Source: Dermanyssus gallinae
Taxonomy: Eukaryota; Arthropoda; Arachnida; Mesostigmata; Dermanyssidae
DNA length: 64,000 nt
Direction of reading: 5' to 3'
Assembly (NCBI GenBank): GCA_003439945.1
Contig: QVRM01002267.1
Location: forward strand, 1 to 64,000
In this document: one piece after another, positions 10,722 through 22,800 of the stretch
Layout of the letters: each line of letters begins with the position of its first letter
Position numbering within the stretch: position 1 is the first letter of the stretch
The notes under the pieces: generated by a model
Told to the model about the DNA's origin: nothing
What the model saw: only the letters and a program-made list of their open reading frames with translations
The model's database searches: none
Position numbers and translations under genes: made by a program

Positions 10722-10795
10722 AAAATCTATTCAGACCACAGAGCACATTTTGGTAGCCCGTCTGGTCAAATCTACTTAGACCACAGAGTACACTC
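10722..10795 (+). repeat. short tandem duplication
   Basis: CTGGT(A/C)AAATCTA(T/C)T(C/T)AGACCACAGAG occurs twice with a period of about 45 bases inside glutamine synthetase intron 4. Confidence 0.7.
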
Positions 10796-11129
10796 TCTCT
10801 TAGCAAAGCTCCTTCTTAAGTCATTCGACAGCATTATGTGAAAGCGCCAAATACTCAGTGCGTAGCGCATTGCCAAACCCTCCGTCTAGTCTAAAGGTTG
10901 GCGACGACAGACCTATTTCGTGTTATGTTCTATTAAGTTGCTGCTCTACTTTAGCATCAACATAATACACGTTTTTTTTATTCACCATTTCATATTACAA
11001 GCATGTGTAAGTAAACATGTTAACTTTCTACTAATTCGAAGTGTCGTAGCAAAAATAATAGATCAAAAGTTTTCTACGAAAAAAAGTGTCTGACACATAT
11101 AGGCAGGCCAGCAGATCCCCCACCCTCCC

Positions 11130-11720
11130 CCCTATCGAGGTTCGGAATGGAGGTACCACACTACTCCGCCCTACCGATTAGACGCGATCGCCTCGCGATT
11201 CCGCGTTACACCCCAGATTATTACTCACCCCCCCCCCGAAGGGAAGCTCGACCCACACCAGAGCAGGGGTTCCCCGCTGTTACCGAAGCAACAACGGAGC
11301 CAGATGGACCTCTCGACGGGCGTTCATGTGGATACTTCGCTCTCATTGTGCCTATTAAGCCAAGGCAGCAGGCGTCCCAGACGGTACTCCCAGGTTGCTA
11401 AAGCCCGGGACATTAACTGGCCCGGGTTTCATGTGCAGCACACTTCCCCCGTACAATCATAGTAGCCTTAACAGCCCTCTAATGGGCCACGACAGAATGA
11501 CAATATGAATTCGTTGCCACTCAATCTATATCGTATGCCTCGCCTCCCGCGCCAACAAAATTGACCTCGGGAGAGTTATTATTGGGAGTTTGCACCGTCT
11601 GACTAACTTTCATGGGGGCGCGTGAAGGTCCCCGCAGCACGCGGAAGTCGCGTGCCAGCGGACAACGCCGGAAAGAGAGTCATAGTTACTCCTGAGAGCA
11701 CTGCTACAGCAACAGACCGT
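11130..11720 (+). repeat. interspersed repeat of unknown class, copy 1
   Basis: In glutamine synthetase intron 4. Shares blocks with 24930-25280: GGCAGCAGGC(G/A)TCCCA, GACAATATGAA(T/C)TCGTT, GGG(A/T)GTTT..ACTAAC and a GC-rich stretch before GAGCGTCATA-like sequence. No motif tells its class. Confidence 0.45.
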
Positions 11721-12242
11721 ACATTAATAACAAAACATTTAGTTCTGTGAGGGCCTTGGGTCTAGCGAGACAGACCAGGGGAACCTAGAGGGTAATCATT
11801 TTTAAAGAGATGAGTTCTTCAATAGGGTAACATTCTAGTAAGAACATCTAAGAGTACATAATCCTCAGCAGCCAAACATATGCATCACAAAAGCTGTTAT
11901 AGAGAGTGCAAAATAGACCATTATGTTATACTTTGTAGGCTGCTACTTCAGCTCGTTAGCGAAGGCGTACACATTTGTTTGAACTAGCCAAAAATCTCAG
12001 ATGAATGATTTATCTCAGTGTTGCCTGACTTTATTAGGGACTAGGTATTTATGACAAAACAGCAAATCCTCTAAACATGTTCTCTAAACTCAGACTAATT
12101 AGTCATCGCGTTCAGTACATTCACCTTAAACATCAATAAATCTAATACAAACTCACATTATTGTAAACAATTAACTGTACTAATACTAACATTGCTTTTC
12201 TGTTGTAAATACTATATATGGCATCATTTTTACAATCTCTAG

Positions 12243-12423
12243 AGAAATCCACGCCGCCATCGAAAAGCTATCAAAGAAACACCAGGAGCATATTCGCGCA
12301 TACGACCCAAAAGAAGGCAAGGACAATGCGCGCCGCTTAACAGGACACCACGAGACGTCTTCCATCAATCAGTTCTCTTTCGGAACAGCTAACCGCGGCA
12401 GTTCCATTCGGATTCCACGACAG
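12243..12423 (+). CDS. glutamine synthetase, exon 5 (last one found)
   Basis: Acceptor CTCTAG before 12243 and donor CAG|GTTTGT. Reads [40 protein letters not shown] and [14 protein letters not shown]. The arginines of RRLTG and [10 protein letters not shown] match ATP/phosphate-binding positions. The family needs one more segment of roughly 50 residues beginning near V-x-x-x-GKGYxEDRRP, which carries a catalytic glutamate and an arginine. I did not find it downstream. The gene may be truncated, the exon may be diverged or frameshifted past recognition, or a very long intron may separate it. Confidence 0.94.
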
Positions 12424-12929
12424 GTTTGTGCCGCATTGACGTGACTTGCCATTTATATTTTGGAGACCTAATATATAATGTTACTACCTCTTTGAAAAAA
12501 AAACATTTAGATACTTGTTGTCGAGATCTGTCATATGAAAACGATCTATATAGAATATAAATAGTAAGTATCACATCGCCTACAAATAGTGCGTTGGACT
12601 GTTGATCCTGAACTCATTTGTAGGGGAAATGACTTCTTGCTCAGGGTTTTAGCTAAACACCTTTAAGAGACCACCCGAGAGTGACGCGGTGCACAGCTTT
12701 TGAGGGCAAGGTCACTTTTGGCTACGTGTAGGCGGCTTCCATTGTGGGTGCCATGGGCTGAGTTACTGAAAAATGAAGGTCAAGCAGACACCTAACAAAT
12801 GAACTAACTGAAGAACAACAACGATAATAACAACATTAAGAAGACAATCAAAACAGATTATTACATAAAAGGCGTGCTGGAATTGCGTCTCCTTTACGAA
12901 TTATTCTGGAAAATACATCAACAGAATAC

Positions 12930-13290
12930 ATGGCTAGAGAAGTTCTAGAAATCCTCGAACAACCAAGCCATGCTTGATTCTAGTGCTTCCCTCATCGCGT
13001 GCGCGCTGAAAACAGTTGCCCTGGTTTGCGACTCATTCTTATGCAAACTATGTGGGAAGGCTCACACGCATTTGGTTGCCTTAGAAGCCGCCCTAGCACG
13101 TTCCGAAGAGGAGACAGACAATTCACACCGAAACCAAGAGGCTTAACAGTTACCGGTAACGCAAAGCGTGACTATTCCACTATGGATCTATGCGAAATGT
13201 TTAGCTGACTCGCGCACGGCGGCCTTATCCTATTTGCATCATAACCAAGATGAGCAGCGGAACATGGGGAAACCGTGAAAAGGATTAAAG
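12930..13290 (+). repeat. local segmental duplication, unit 1
   Basis: Shares AGAGAAGTTCT.GAAA.CCTC at its left, CCTTATCCTATTTGCATC in the middle and CCGTGAAAAGGA.TAAA at its right with unit 2 (13490-13870). No SINE in this unit. No coding potential recognised. Confidence 0.55.
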
Positions 13291-13489
13291 ATTCTCTGGT
13301 AACCATCCATGAGGGAGCTGACTTGTTCCTCAAAGGTATAGCTAAATGCAGCCAAGGGATCACAGGAGATTGGCGCGAGACACAGTGTTTGGGGCAAATG
13401 CTGTCTCTAAGGTGAATGCGACTTTCATTGTCTTAGTACAATACAACCCCCAAACTTATGGGTTTAGCTTATAAATAAAAAACAGAGAA

Positions 13490-13870
13490 TCGAGCAGAGA
13501 AGTTCTGGAAACCCTCAAACCGCCACGAGACCGCTATGTGTTTTTAGAAACACAAGGTTCCTTTAGCAAAGACTGGCAGCTTATATAGCAACTACCGATG
13601 AAACAATGTCTGATGGAGTAACTATCCCATTGTGCATGTGGCAAATGCTTAACGTGGGACGTGACGGGCTCATGCATAGCGCCCTTATCCTATTTGCATC
13701 GCAGTTCGTTTGTTTGAGCCCCTCCGTTGCACATTTGTATTTATGGGGGCCGTCTATGAACCAATGCGAAATACAGTCTCATGGACGTTAAATCTTGACC
13801 GAGAGTCAGCTCAGAAAGTATAGGATGAGCAGCGAAACGTAGGGGAGCCGTGAAAAGGAGTAAATATTTT
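13490..13870 (+). repeat. local segmental duplication, unit 2 (interrupted by SINE)
   Basis: Homologous to unit 1, with a family-3 SINE fragment inserted after CCTTATCCTATTTGCATC. About 100 bases present in unit 1 are missing from its left half. Confidence 0.55.
13712..13818 (+). mobile_element. tRNA-derived SINE, family 3, copy 4 (5'-truncated)
   Basis: Begins near GTTTGAGCCCC and continues CGTTGCACATTTGTATTTAT to GAGAGTCAGCTCAGAAAG. It interrupts the second unit of a local duplication; the first unit (about 13236-13250) lacks it, so filled and empty sites can be compared. Confidence 0.65.
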
Positions 13871-14079
13871 GAACTGGCTCAGAAATGCGTTTTCGTGCGT
13901 ATTACAGTAGAGACTCTAGGGCCCTTCTAACTGAGCGAAATTCAGTTGTTTGCCCATCAGTAAGCGAACTAACTCTTCTAGAATAGAATAGAAGCTGTCT
14001 GTAGGATTACGCTCCTTCCATTGTGGGCGCCATAAGTTGAGCTAGTGAACAATAAAGGCTAGCCGGACGTTCCAACCGT

Positions 14080-15010
14080 ACAGTTGGCCTAATTGAACAA
14101 GATGATGATATGATACCAATAATACTAATCATAATAATAATGGTGGTGCTGACCTTGCTTGCGTATAGGTTGCAGAAGAAGGGTGCGGCTACTTTGAGGA
14201 CAGGCGTCCATCCTCGAACTGTGATCCGTATTCTGTCGCCGAACGGATGGTCCGTACTGTTTGTCTCAACGAATAGGGCAAGTTGGATTTTGGCAAGATC
14301 CATTGCCACGCGATGGAAACCATGTTCCGCGATAATATAACGGTAGCAGTAACAACAACAACAACAAATACAACGACAAGAATGCGCACCAGCGATCAAA
14401 AACCCAACTGGTCAAACGATAAAAGTCGTTATCACTAGCAAAAACAGCAAAATCATATAAAAAGAAAGAAGAGACAACATAAAACAAAATGTAACCAATA
14501 GAGATTATAGCAATTACAAGAGAGCAATAGCAAACAAACGGTGACAACGACGACATAGACAACAATCCACAGCATTGGCTACGGACTATATGAGACGAAG
14601 GTACAGAAACAATTAAATGGAGGTACACCGAAAGCAACCGTAGCGCCGGTAGGCATAATGAGAGGAACAGAATTTACAGGCATTTTATATAATTTATCAC
14701 TATTAAACACTATTATCGTATACAGACACGATTAAGCACTGAGCCGTATAGACGTTAATTCAATTCTGCAGAACGCTGAATAAATATGATCTTAGTATAG
14801 CATACTTCGGAACGGTCTGATTTTTTTTATTTGTCAAAGAACGACTAATAGATGCAGATTTTCGTCTGCTCCTCTACGATACGATGCGTCGTTTGTCATG
14901 ACATTTATTTCACTCTTGTTCCGTATGCACATAACAATCATACTTATACTCTTGTCAGCTGCTCTCGGCATTCCATTCGAGATAGGCAGTAAGGAGTAGG
15001 CAGAAAGGCG
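14080..15010. other. intergenic, no gene recognised
   Basis: Open frames on both strands around 14.1-14.6 kb come from (ATA)n and (CAA)n low-complexity sequence. No splice-bounded conserved code seen. Confidence 0.5.
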
Positions 15011-15689
15011 TATGATATTTCGTACACGCTTGAGAGCACAGTTGACAAATGTACTCTGTGTACTCCTCGTGAAAGTTCGTATTCAAACAGGCCAGGTGAT
15101 GGTTGTCATGAACATTTCATCTGGTATATGGCATATACATGATGATTGGCACACAAAAGGTGTCATACTGCACCTCAGGCCAGAGGTGAGAGACACTGAA
15201 GATATCCAGATCACTAACTTCCGTCGGACCTGTTTAACCTTATTTTTCTGTTCCGAAACAACGCTTTCGAACGTTACGGCGAATGCGGCGTATTCAACAT
15301 CAATCGAAATATTTCAGCAACCGGCGCACAGTCTGGCATTAGGTAATCAAAGTGGCTCCTATTGTGCATCGTAAAATACCGTTTTTGTGCATCGTGAAAC
15401 ACCTTTCAGCAATCAAGCCAAAGTTTGCCGGGGTGAGGTGTTAACAAACTCTGTCAAGACTATACATCAACCTTGGAGCACACGGACAGTCGCCGGACGT
15501 CGCCTACTTCCCCATAAATAATGGCAAAAGATGTCGCACTGTCTGGACAATGTGTGAAATGAAGGTCGTCCTAGTATAATGGAGTCAAAGCCCTAGATAC
15601 AGGACACCCAGTCACCCTTTTCTAAATTTTACTGTCATCTAAGAGAAGGAACAACTCTGCCATAGACGTGATGCGCTTAATGGTACCCA

Positions 15690-15870
15690 GGTTGTAATGA
15701 GCGACCACTGTTTAATTTGCATACATCACAACTATGGTCTTTCAGTAATCCTGTCGAGTATCGCCGACAAAATTGTCAAGCAGAAGCGTGAAGAAGACGC
15801 AGCTGAGTGAGTCGCCTTGCGGGGTTCCCACATTTTGCATTACCAGCAACATATCCTGCTCGCCCTGTAT
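15690..15870 (-). mobile_element. reverse-transcriptase fragment with GTPQGDSLS box
   Basis: The minus strand reads MLLVMQNVGTPQGDSLSCVF, then FTLLLDNFVGDTRQ. GTPQGDSLS is the RT B motif of non-LTR elements. Only about 60 codons are recognisable. Confidence 0.6.
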
Positions 15871-17110
15871 CAGTAAGGGATAATATAGTATGTAAAATAT
15901 AGCAATATGATAATAAATAGCAGAGAAAGCCTTTCAATGTACCATGCTGTTGGCATTTGTCCCCTGTTCATGATCTCCTTAAAAGAATCACAAGATAGTT
16001 TGCCAGGAGCGGCTCAGACTGCACCCAATGCTCGTAGTACAGCTCATCATGATGTACTGATGCAGGGTTTTAAGGTCCTGACGGCGGATTTCTACAGTGT
16101 GACAATTTTTCTATGAAGAGAGCTAGACGTACAGATAAAAGAACCAGTAATGCGTGTGATTAGGGTCAATGCGGATATACGCAAAAAATAACGCAATGAA
16201 ATAAACGGGAACCATGTCGTAAATAACGCGACTTCAAGGTTGGCAGCTGATCTATAAAATGTTTAAAATAGTATGCATTTTCTTGACCCGTATATTACTA
16301 AGTAACAGAAACACAAATAATCATACAAAAAGTTAGTTGCACATGAAACTTTCATGATCGAAATTAGTTTGATAGGTTACGAGCGAGTGCCCCATGGGTA
16401 AGCACTGAGACGACATACTGGCACGCTAGGCAGTTTTTATATATATATAATTTGTTTTTAATAAAATAGCTTTTGTGCTTGGAAAGCCATGTAAACTGGT
16501 TACAGATTTTCCAGATTGGCAATTTTCCAGATTGGTTGTTAAAATTTCGTTTTTTATAGACACCGTCGTTTGCACCGACAGCTGATAGATTTCAAGAAAA
16601 TCCTATTCGCCAGAGAATCCAAATCATGGTTATAAGGGCTAGGCTTGAGCTGCGCTTTTAGACAGAACGTTTTAAAGTTCTCTAGTTGCACAGTTGCCTC
16701 AGACCGTCTGCGCCAACACTTTATCGACGCATTTACAACGACAAGTAGCACACCCAGGGTTATCCCGATATCGCGTGAATTATCGGACGAATACGATCGT
16801 CTGTTATCCCGACAGACAGATGCTCTATGTTCTCATATCACGTGTCATTGAGAGGTGTTAAAACAAGAAGGCCCTCGGGTGTAACCTCGTCCGAAATGAA
16901 CACATAAAGGCGGCGTTTCTTTTATGACCTCTTTGGACGGCATTTTTTTAACAAGTACTTAGAAACAGGTGAAATTCGAGCAACCTGCTCGGCATGCTTG
17001 CTTTAGACTATACCTAAAAGCGACCTGCTCTGCCTATCGCTAAAGCGCCCCTCGATCGCAATGCACTAATGTTGCTCTTAATCACAATCTCAGATATGCT
17101 AGACATCGCG

Positions 17111-17138
17111 TATATATATATATATATATATATATATA
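17111..17138. repeat. (TA)n microsatellite
   Basis: Pure TA run, 28 bases. The surrounding 16.0-17.5 kb shows no recognisable gene. Confidence 0.95.
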
Positions 17139-17543
17139 CGTTCTCACGTTCTCAGAAGATAATTGTCGCTTCACGTATGTCCTGAATAAAACAATGTGGT
17201 TATGTTATATATAGATTTAATATTCACTTGACATGTGTACCTAAATGCACATGTCACTTTTTTATATCAGGGGCGCTTATAGGGGCAGCATTAACAGGCT
17301 TGTTGATTTATCTAGGGTTACCCCAACAGTCAGGTATCATTTATCATCTTTTTTTCTCTGGAAGGTTTCAGGAATGCAGAATGCACATGCGTCACTAGCA
17401 GCCTGCGTGACCAGTGTAGGGCTCACAAACCCACTAATCCCGGATTCGTTCCCACCCTCCAAGCCTCGGTAATACTTGGCATTTATTCGAAGTCATGGGA
17501 GAGGCGTCCCTGCCGTTTCTCTATAATTCAGCTAATTTCGTTA

Positions 17544-18140
17544 TCATTCTGCGTATTTACATGCATCCAAATAGAGGGCGTATGCCAAATATACACCGTC
17601 CTGAAGGGGTGCGTCAAGAGTTTCAGCAGTCTCCCGAGGCTGCCGCCTAGCGGTTTCCTCGGTTGTGTTGAACGTCAAAAGTGCGTTAAACAGGTCCGTC
17701 TCCTTCTTCCACGCTTCCGTCGAAGTCATCATATAGCTAACCATCTCCTTGATGGGGCGGCACCTCACGGCTGTGGAGCCTGTGCACCTTGCTTCCCAAA
17801 AAGACTCGCAGTGTAGGACAGTGTGTTCCACGCCGTCGGCCTCCCCAGATTCGCATTGCACTCCTTATCATAACTACGTAGCTCTGGATCTTACCGTGAC
17901 CGGTCAGAACCCGAGCCGTATAGTAGGTTAACTCCCCATGTCAACAGTCATATGCCCATCTCATCCCCATGAGGTCCGATATCAGACTTTTGGTCCAGGT
18001 CCCTTTGGTCACCCTGGGTGTAACCTGCATCCATGCCTTCTGCCAGACTGCGATTGTGACACTCCTAGCTTTGGCGAGGTCTAGAATTTCTTTCAGAAAT
18101 ATTTTGCCTCTTTCTGCCACAGGAAAAAGCCCCACAGGAA
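17544..18140 (-). mobile_element. LINE 3' coding fragment (R1/jockey-like C-terminus)
   Basis: The minus strand contains SVTIAVWQKAWMQ and GTWTKSLISDL, then (shifted frame) LTYYTARVLTGHGKIQSYV, and a knuckle CESGEADGVEHTVLHCESFW with C..C...H....C spacing. The LTGHG block followed by a Cys/His knuckle is typical of the region after RT in R1/jockey-type LINEs. Interrupted by stops and shifts. Confidence 0.6.
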
Positions 18141-18399
18141 CAAATATAACGACGTTTAATGTAAAGCCTTTTGAAAATTACTGTCAGATATATATAACTG
18201 TAAGATTGCTCAGATAAGACAATTTTGTATATTAACATTGTAATATCTACGGGGTAGACAGTAAAGACACCCACTTTTTCGGATAATTGGCACAACGCCG
18301 ACGCCAAAGAGGCTTTCTGGTATATTTCAGACCAATTTATATGACATTCATTGCGCCCCCTGATGCCAGGTAATCCCCCACACCGAGCGGTGCGCTTTT

Positions 18400-18960
18400 A
18401 TACAATCGAAATCATCACAGATCATCGCACTCATCACTTCGTCTCATACACTACAAACGCTTCCATTCAGTTAAAAATGGGATTCTACAAAAATTCTTCA
18501 CAAAATTGGTATCACGCTACCTTATCTCGGAAGCCCAATTTGCAATGTTTTGCCGCTCTTGATGGTTCATGGGCTTGAGCTCTTGCGTCAGCTCAATCGA
18601 GTATGGATACATCGCTAGATCCAACCTTAAAATGCACCAGTTGTTCGGCACGTCGCCGAACCGATGTTTACGGACATTGTTCCATGCTGTAGGCCACAGT
18701 GTCGCTATTTTCAGCAGAACAGGCGCTATATGGTCTTCCACGGTTTGGAACATCACGTACATCTGTGCTGTGAGATTTTTGCACATGTTCACGAATAGTG
18801 CTCTCATGAGACCGCTTATGCCGACCGTAAAGTGCACGAAGAGCTCACCAGCATGTACAGCGTTTTCCTTTTCATGATACGTTTCCCTTTTCATAAATGA
18901 TATAATCTCTACGCGTTCTTCCGTTGGGTGATGCGCTATCTTAAATTTTGCATCCTACCC
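18400..18960 (-). pseudogene. broken Tc1/mariner-like (IS630-type) transposase
   Basis: The minus strand gives, in two alternating frames, NRGRPYSACSAEN, TSVRRRAEQL (helix-turn-helix part) and LRLDLAMYPYSIELTQELKP, then NHQERQNIANWA, and further on ESHF.LNGSV, which resembles the DEAHF.LNG block of the catalytic core. These match the DNA-binding half and start of the DDE domain of the common arthropod transposase family. Stops and shifts make it inactive. I saw no inverted repeats at its ends. Confidence 0.6.
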
Positions 18961-19189
18961 TCTTCTGTTTAAGGCAAGAGAAAACAGAACTGAGCGCGCG
19001 AACATTTGCATTATGTCAGCATTATTCAAACACCCCCTATAAAGTTTTTTTTTCATAAGAACAAAGCACCGAGTATTCTAGATATTGAATCCGTCAATCC
19101 ATTGTCTCTCCAATCCACAGGAAGGATCTTAAATTAAATGAAGATAACAACAGTTAGTCATAATATGTATAATATTAGAAAACTTCTTG

Positions 19190-19490
19190 TGTATCATATA
19201 TTTCAATACTTGGCATTAGATGGTCTATTGGACGAATATCAGCATGGTTTTACCAAGGGCAAATTAACAGCAACCCAACTTGTTGAGATAGTCCGGGATT
19301 AGGCCATGCATATTTATAAACAGAAGTAATTTGATTGTATATATTTTGATTTCTCCAAAGCGTTTGATAGGATTAGCTACAGTATGTTTTTAACCAAATT
19401 TGAAAACCTCTCCGTAGATGGCCGATGGGTTTATTGGACTGGGAATTATCTGACTGAGTTTTAATACGTTGTAATGTTAACAGCAACGCC
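19190..19490 (+). mobile_element. reverse-transcriptase fragment (CR1/L2/jockey-type LINE)
   Basis: Reads DGLLDEYQHGFTKGKLTATQ, LVEIVRD, stop, then FDCIYFDFSKAFDRISYSMF. The QHGFxxGxxTxTQL and FDFSKAFD motifs are RT palm signatures. In-frame stops show it is dead. Downstream at 19630 lies a fragment of the LINE B family. Confidence 0.65.
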
Positions 19491-19629
19491 CCAAGAATTC
19501 CATAAATTAAAGAATTTCTTAAAAATGTATTTAAAAAAAAAGATTTTACATAAAGTGTCGAAACGCTAGCTAGCTAAATAACTATGATCAATCAAACAGT
19601 GAAATTGACTCAACGCGTGTGTAGAAGTC

Positions 19630-19815
19630 TTAGTTTTTCCACAGGAGACTCGTGAGCATCTGCATTTTTGCGTCAGAGGCTGTCGCTCGACATCCAACGA
19701 GGAAACGCAGCATTTGTTCGGGGCACATTGTCGAACTGGGCTAATCTTGGGTTAGAGAACCCGCAACTACACGTTAACGCGAATATAATTGTTCACTCCA
19801 AAGTGCTAACATAAA
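19630..19815 (+). mobile_element. LINE B family 3' fragment, copy 2
   Basis: Reads LRQRLSLDIQRGNAAFVRGT, then LSNWANLGLENPQL, matching the tail of the copies at 8.3 and 54.2 kb. It ends near an AT-rich run (TTATATAATAAAATAAG). Heavily truncated at its 5' end. Confidence 0.6.
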
Positions 19816-19859
19816 AAAGGTTATATAATAAAATAAGATATTAATAACTCAAAAGTCAA

Positions 19860-22800
19860 TCTTAGTTGCGGTTCTTCTCATCAAATTGGCCCGTTTGAGC
19901 CATGCGCGGCCGACATGAATGCGTCTACAGGTGACATTTAGTATGTAGGAACATAGCGTCTAAATGGACGATATTTTACTATACTGCGCGTACTGAAATG
20001 ACAAATCTATCAGAACATGAATATATCTTATGGTATTAACCTAGAAGGACAAGTATATAAGACAAAAGCCTACGAGGGGAATCCTGAATACCACAATGTC
20101 AGCAGAAAAATTACTGTGTTCGTGGCGAAAGATAATTTTCAGCCGTAGGTATTTTCAAGCTCTGTCCCTGCGTGAGCTTGCCACCAAGCTGGGTCTTGAA
20201 TCGTTTTCTTCTATATGCTGTCGGCTAACATCGTAAGACACTCGTGTCCGTAAGTCTTTCCCGTGCAGTGACAGGGTACATTCAGCTTACACCTGCCGAA
20301 TTGTCTTTCCCCCGTGTAGCTTTGCACCCCCATGCATAGTAAGCTCGGCATGAATAATTAATTAGATGTTAAATGTCCATTGATCTGTCTTGCAATCGTG
20401 TAATTAGTCATAAGCGAATGCTTACTTCAAAGAGGTACCATAGAAAAAATACCAGATCTGCCAAATGCCGGACATATGATTTGCTTGCCGCAGCTTAAAT
20501 TAGCGTCGATCTCTTGCATATGACAAGGGTAGGAAACTAACACCTGTAATACTAAAACATTTGAATCATGAATTTGAAACTGCAATCGTGGTTTCCGTTA
20601 GCTAACGATGTCGGAATTAATTATTCGATATAAAAGCTTTCAGACAATATTTTAACTCACTCTACTAATAAAATAGCGTATCTATAATCAAATATTAGAG
20701 AACATTTTGTCAGGAACACACTTGTATTCGGCCCTTAAAACAGATAATTGTGGCGTGTAGATAGGCGTTTCAGAAACTTGTATCCGGCGCTCCGGGCTTC
20801 TTTAGCCTGCATCCGTGTGGAACTATCACACACCTGTTATAAAATAAAGACCAAAAACATCAAGGAAAGGTAGAACTTTTTACCGAGCATTGTTTTTATA
20901 TGAATGGCATAAATAACACTGCTGCATGTACTAAGCTTTGAGTATATCCAGACGCGTATATATTCTTGACAGCTTGGCAAAAGTCGTCGAACTCGTCGTG
21001 CACATTTGTATTTTATCTTTATAAAAAACGCCTTGAAGAAATGTCTCAAAAAACGCCTACCAGTTCACTCCGTTTGCGTTACCATCTTTGCATCTATTTT
21101 CCGATGGACAAGACGCTCCACGGCCGATATAGACACGCGGAGTTCCAGTAAATCAGTAACACGCAGAGCACTATGATTGTTAGCAGATCGAACAGCATAG
21201 CAGTTTTTGGAATAAGGCCTTCTGTTTAACCTTCTAAGTCAGCAGTAGACAAACTGTTGACTATATATAGGTCACCTACACTATGAGTCAGAGTGAACCG
21301 TAACGGCTCACGTGATATTAACCATTGATGGCCACTACCCATTTAACACGTAGCGCTAGTGCTAATAGTCATGCATATGAAAAACCGTTGGTCTTCAGTA
21401 ATTTGCGTCATATGCAAATCTGTGAGACAGCAGGTATGTATTAACAGCATGCAGTTCTTGTTGTCCAACAACATGTTTGCTGTGTAAGATAAAATCGCCA
21501 ATGTCACCACCTGGCAGTGTAAATAATGTGAAATGTTTGGCGGTGAACAATTTTGTTTAAAAATTAATAAAGGAAACATTAACTTTGATAAACGTATCTG
21601 GACTTTTCACTACTAGCTTTCCACTTTAAAACCACATGATGACAGCTGGCAGACAAAGTGCACTATTTCACATTGTAGGCTACACTGCAACACAGAACAA
21701 TATCTAATACTTATGATGATTATTGTTCTTATTGCAATCATTGTTATTATTATTAGCTGACAGATTGCAGCTGGAGTCATCATAAGTTTCGCTAAGGGGC
21801 ATACAACATATTGTAAGGTACACTATATACGTGTAATACGCCACGATTCGACTGATTCTTCCCACAGTGTTGTATGAAAAGACAGCTGGTCTCAGCAAAC
21901 GGTCAACTTTTAAAGCAATTTTTAGAGCAATAATTGTATAATGAAAAAAACCTAGCGTAAGTACAATTATAGGTTTATTTTTCAACAGCGAAGTTCACAG
22001 GTATTTATTCAGACATGTATTACACGTCTCCTTTGTAAAACTTAGGACATCATTTAATTAATCTTCGTCGAACTAATTTTAAGAATATGCTTGTAAGTGT
22101 TTTTTAGTATAAGTATTAACTGAGGCGTCTTCGACTACTGCAATTTTTTCGTTACCTTAAGGTAACGAAAAGGTTTCGTTACCTCAGTCTAGTACTAGTA
22201 TCTAGGGATGTTTTTAAACGATAGCAAATATAGTATGTCCTTTTACGTAGGTTGGCTCCCACGAATTTGAGAATTTGTGGAAAAGTGTTCCTAAATGACA
22301 GAACCATTGTTCTGCCTAGCTTTATTGGTTTTAGACGTAGATGAGGTAAATACTGAAGTTGGATACATTCCGCATGACCCAAAATCAAGACAAAACTACC
22401 AGGAGCACAGCTGTTTCTGTAAAAAGCATGCATAAACATTTCAACCATTGTTAGTATTATTATAAAAAATCTGGGCAGTTTTTTGGATTCAGCCAACTAA
22501 CGCGCAGTTTTAGTTTAGCTGCGAGGATCCTGATGAATTGTTCTTCATTTTCGGATAGATAGATACGTTTTATTCATTTGCATGGGTTGTTTAGTTATCG
22601 ATTAGCTATCAAAGGCTAGTATGGTGTGCTCATATTACTTGTTCTGTTATTCTTTTGCATATTGTTATTATAATTATTATTGTATTCGAATGATATTACA
22701 GTAAGGTATCTAATAAGCATTGTTAGCATAAGCATAAGTTTTCTAAAAATTGTCAAGAAAGAACAAGTTGCGCTCACACATGAAGGGGGCTTGTTTCAAT

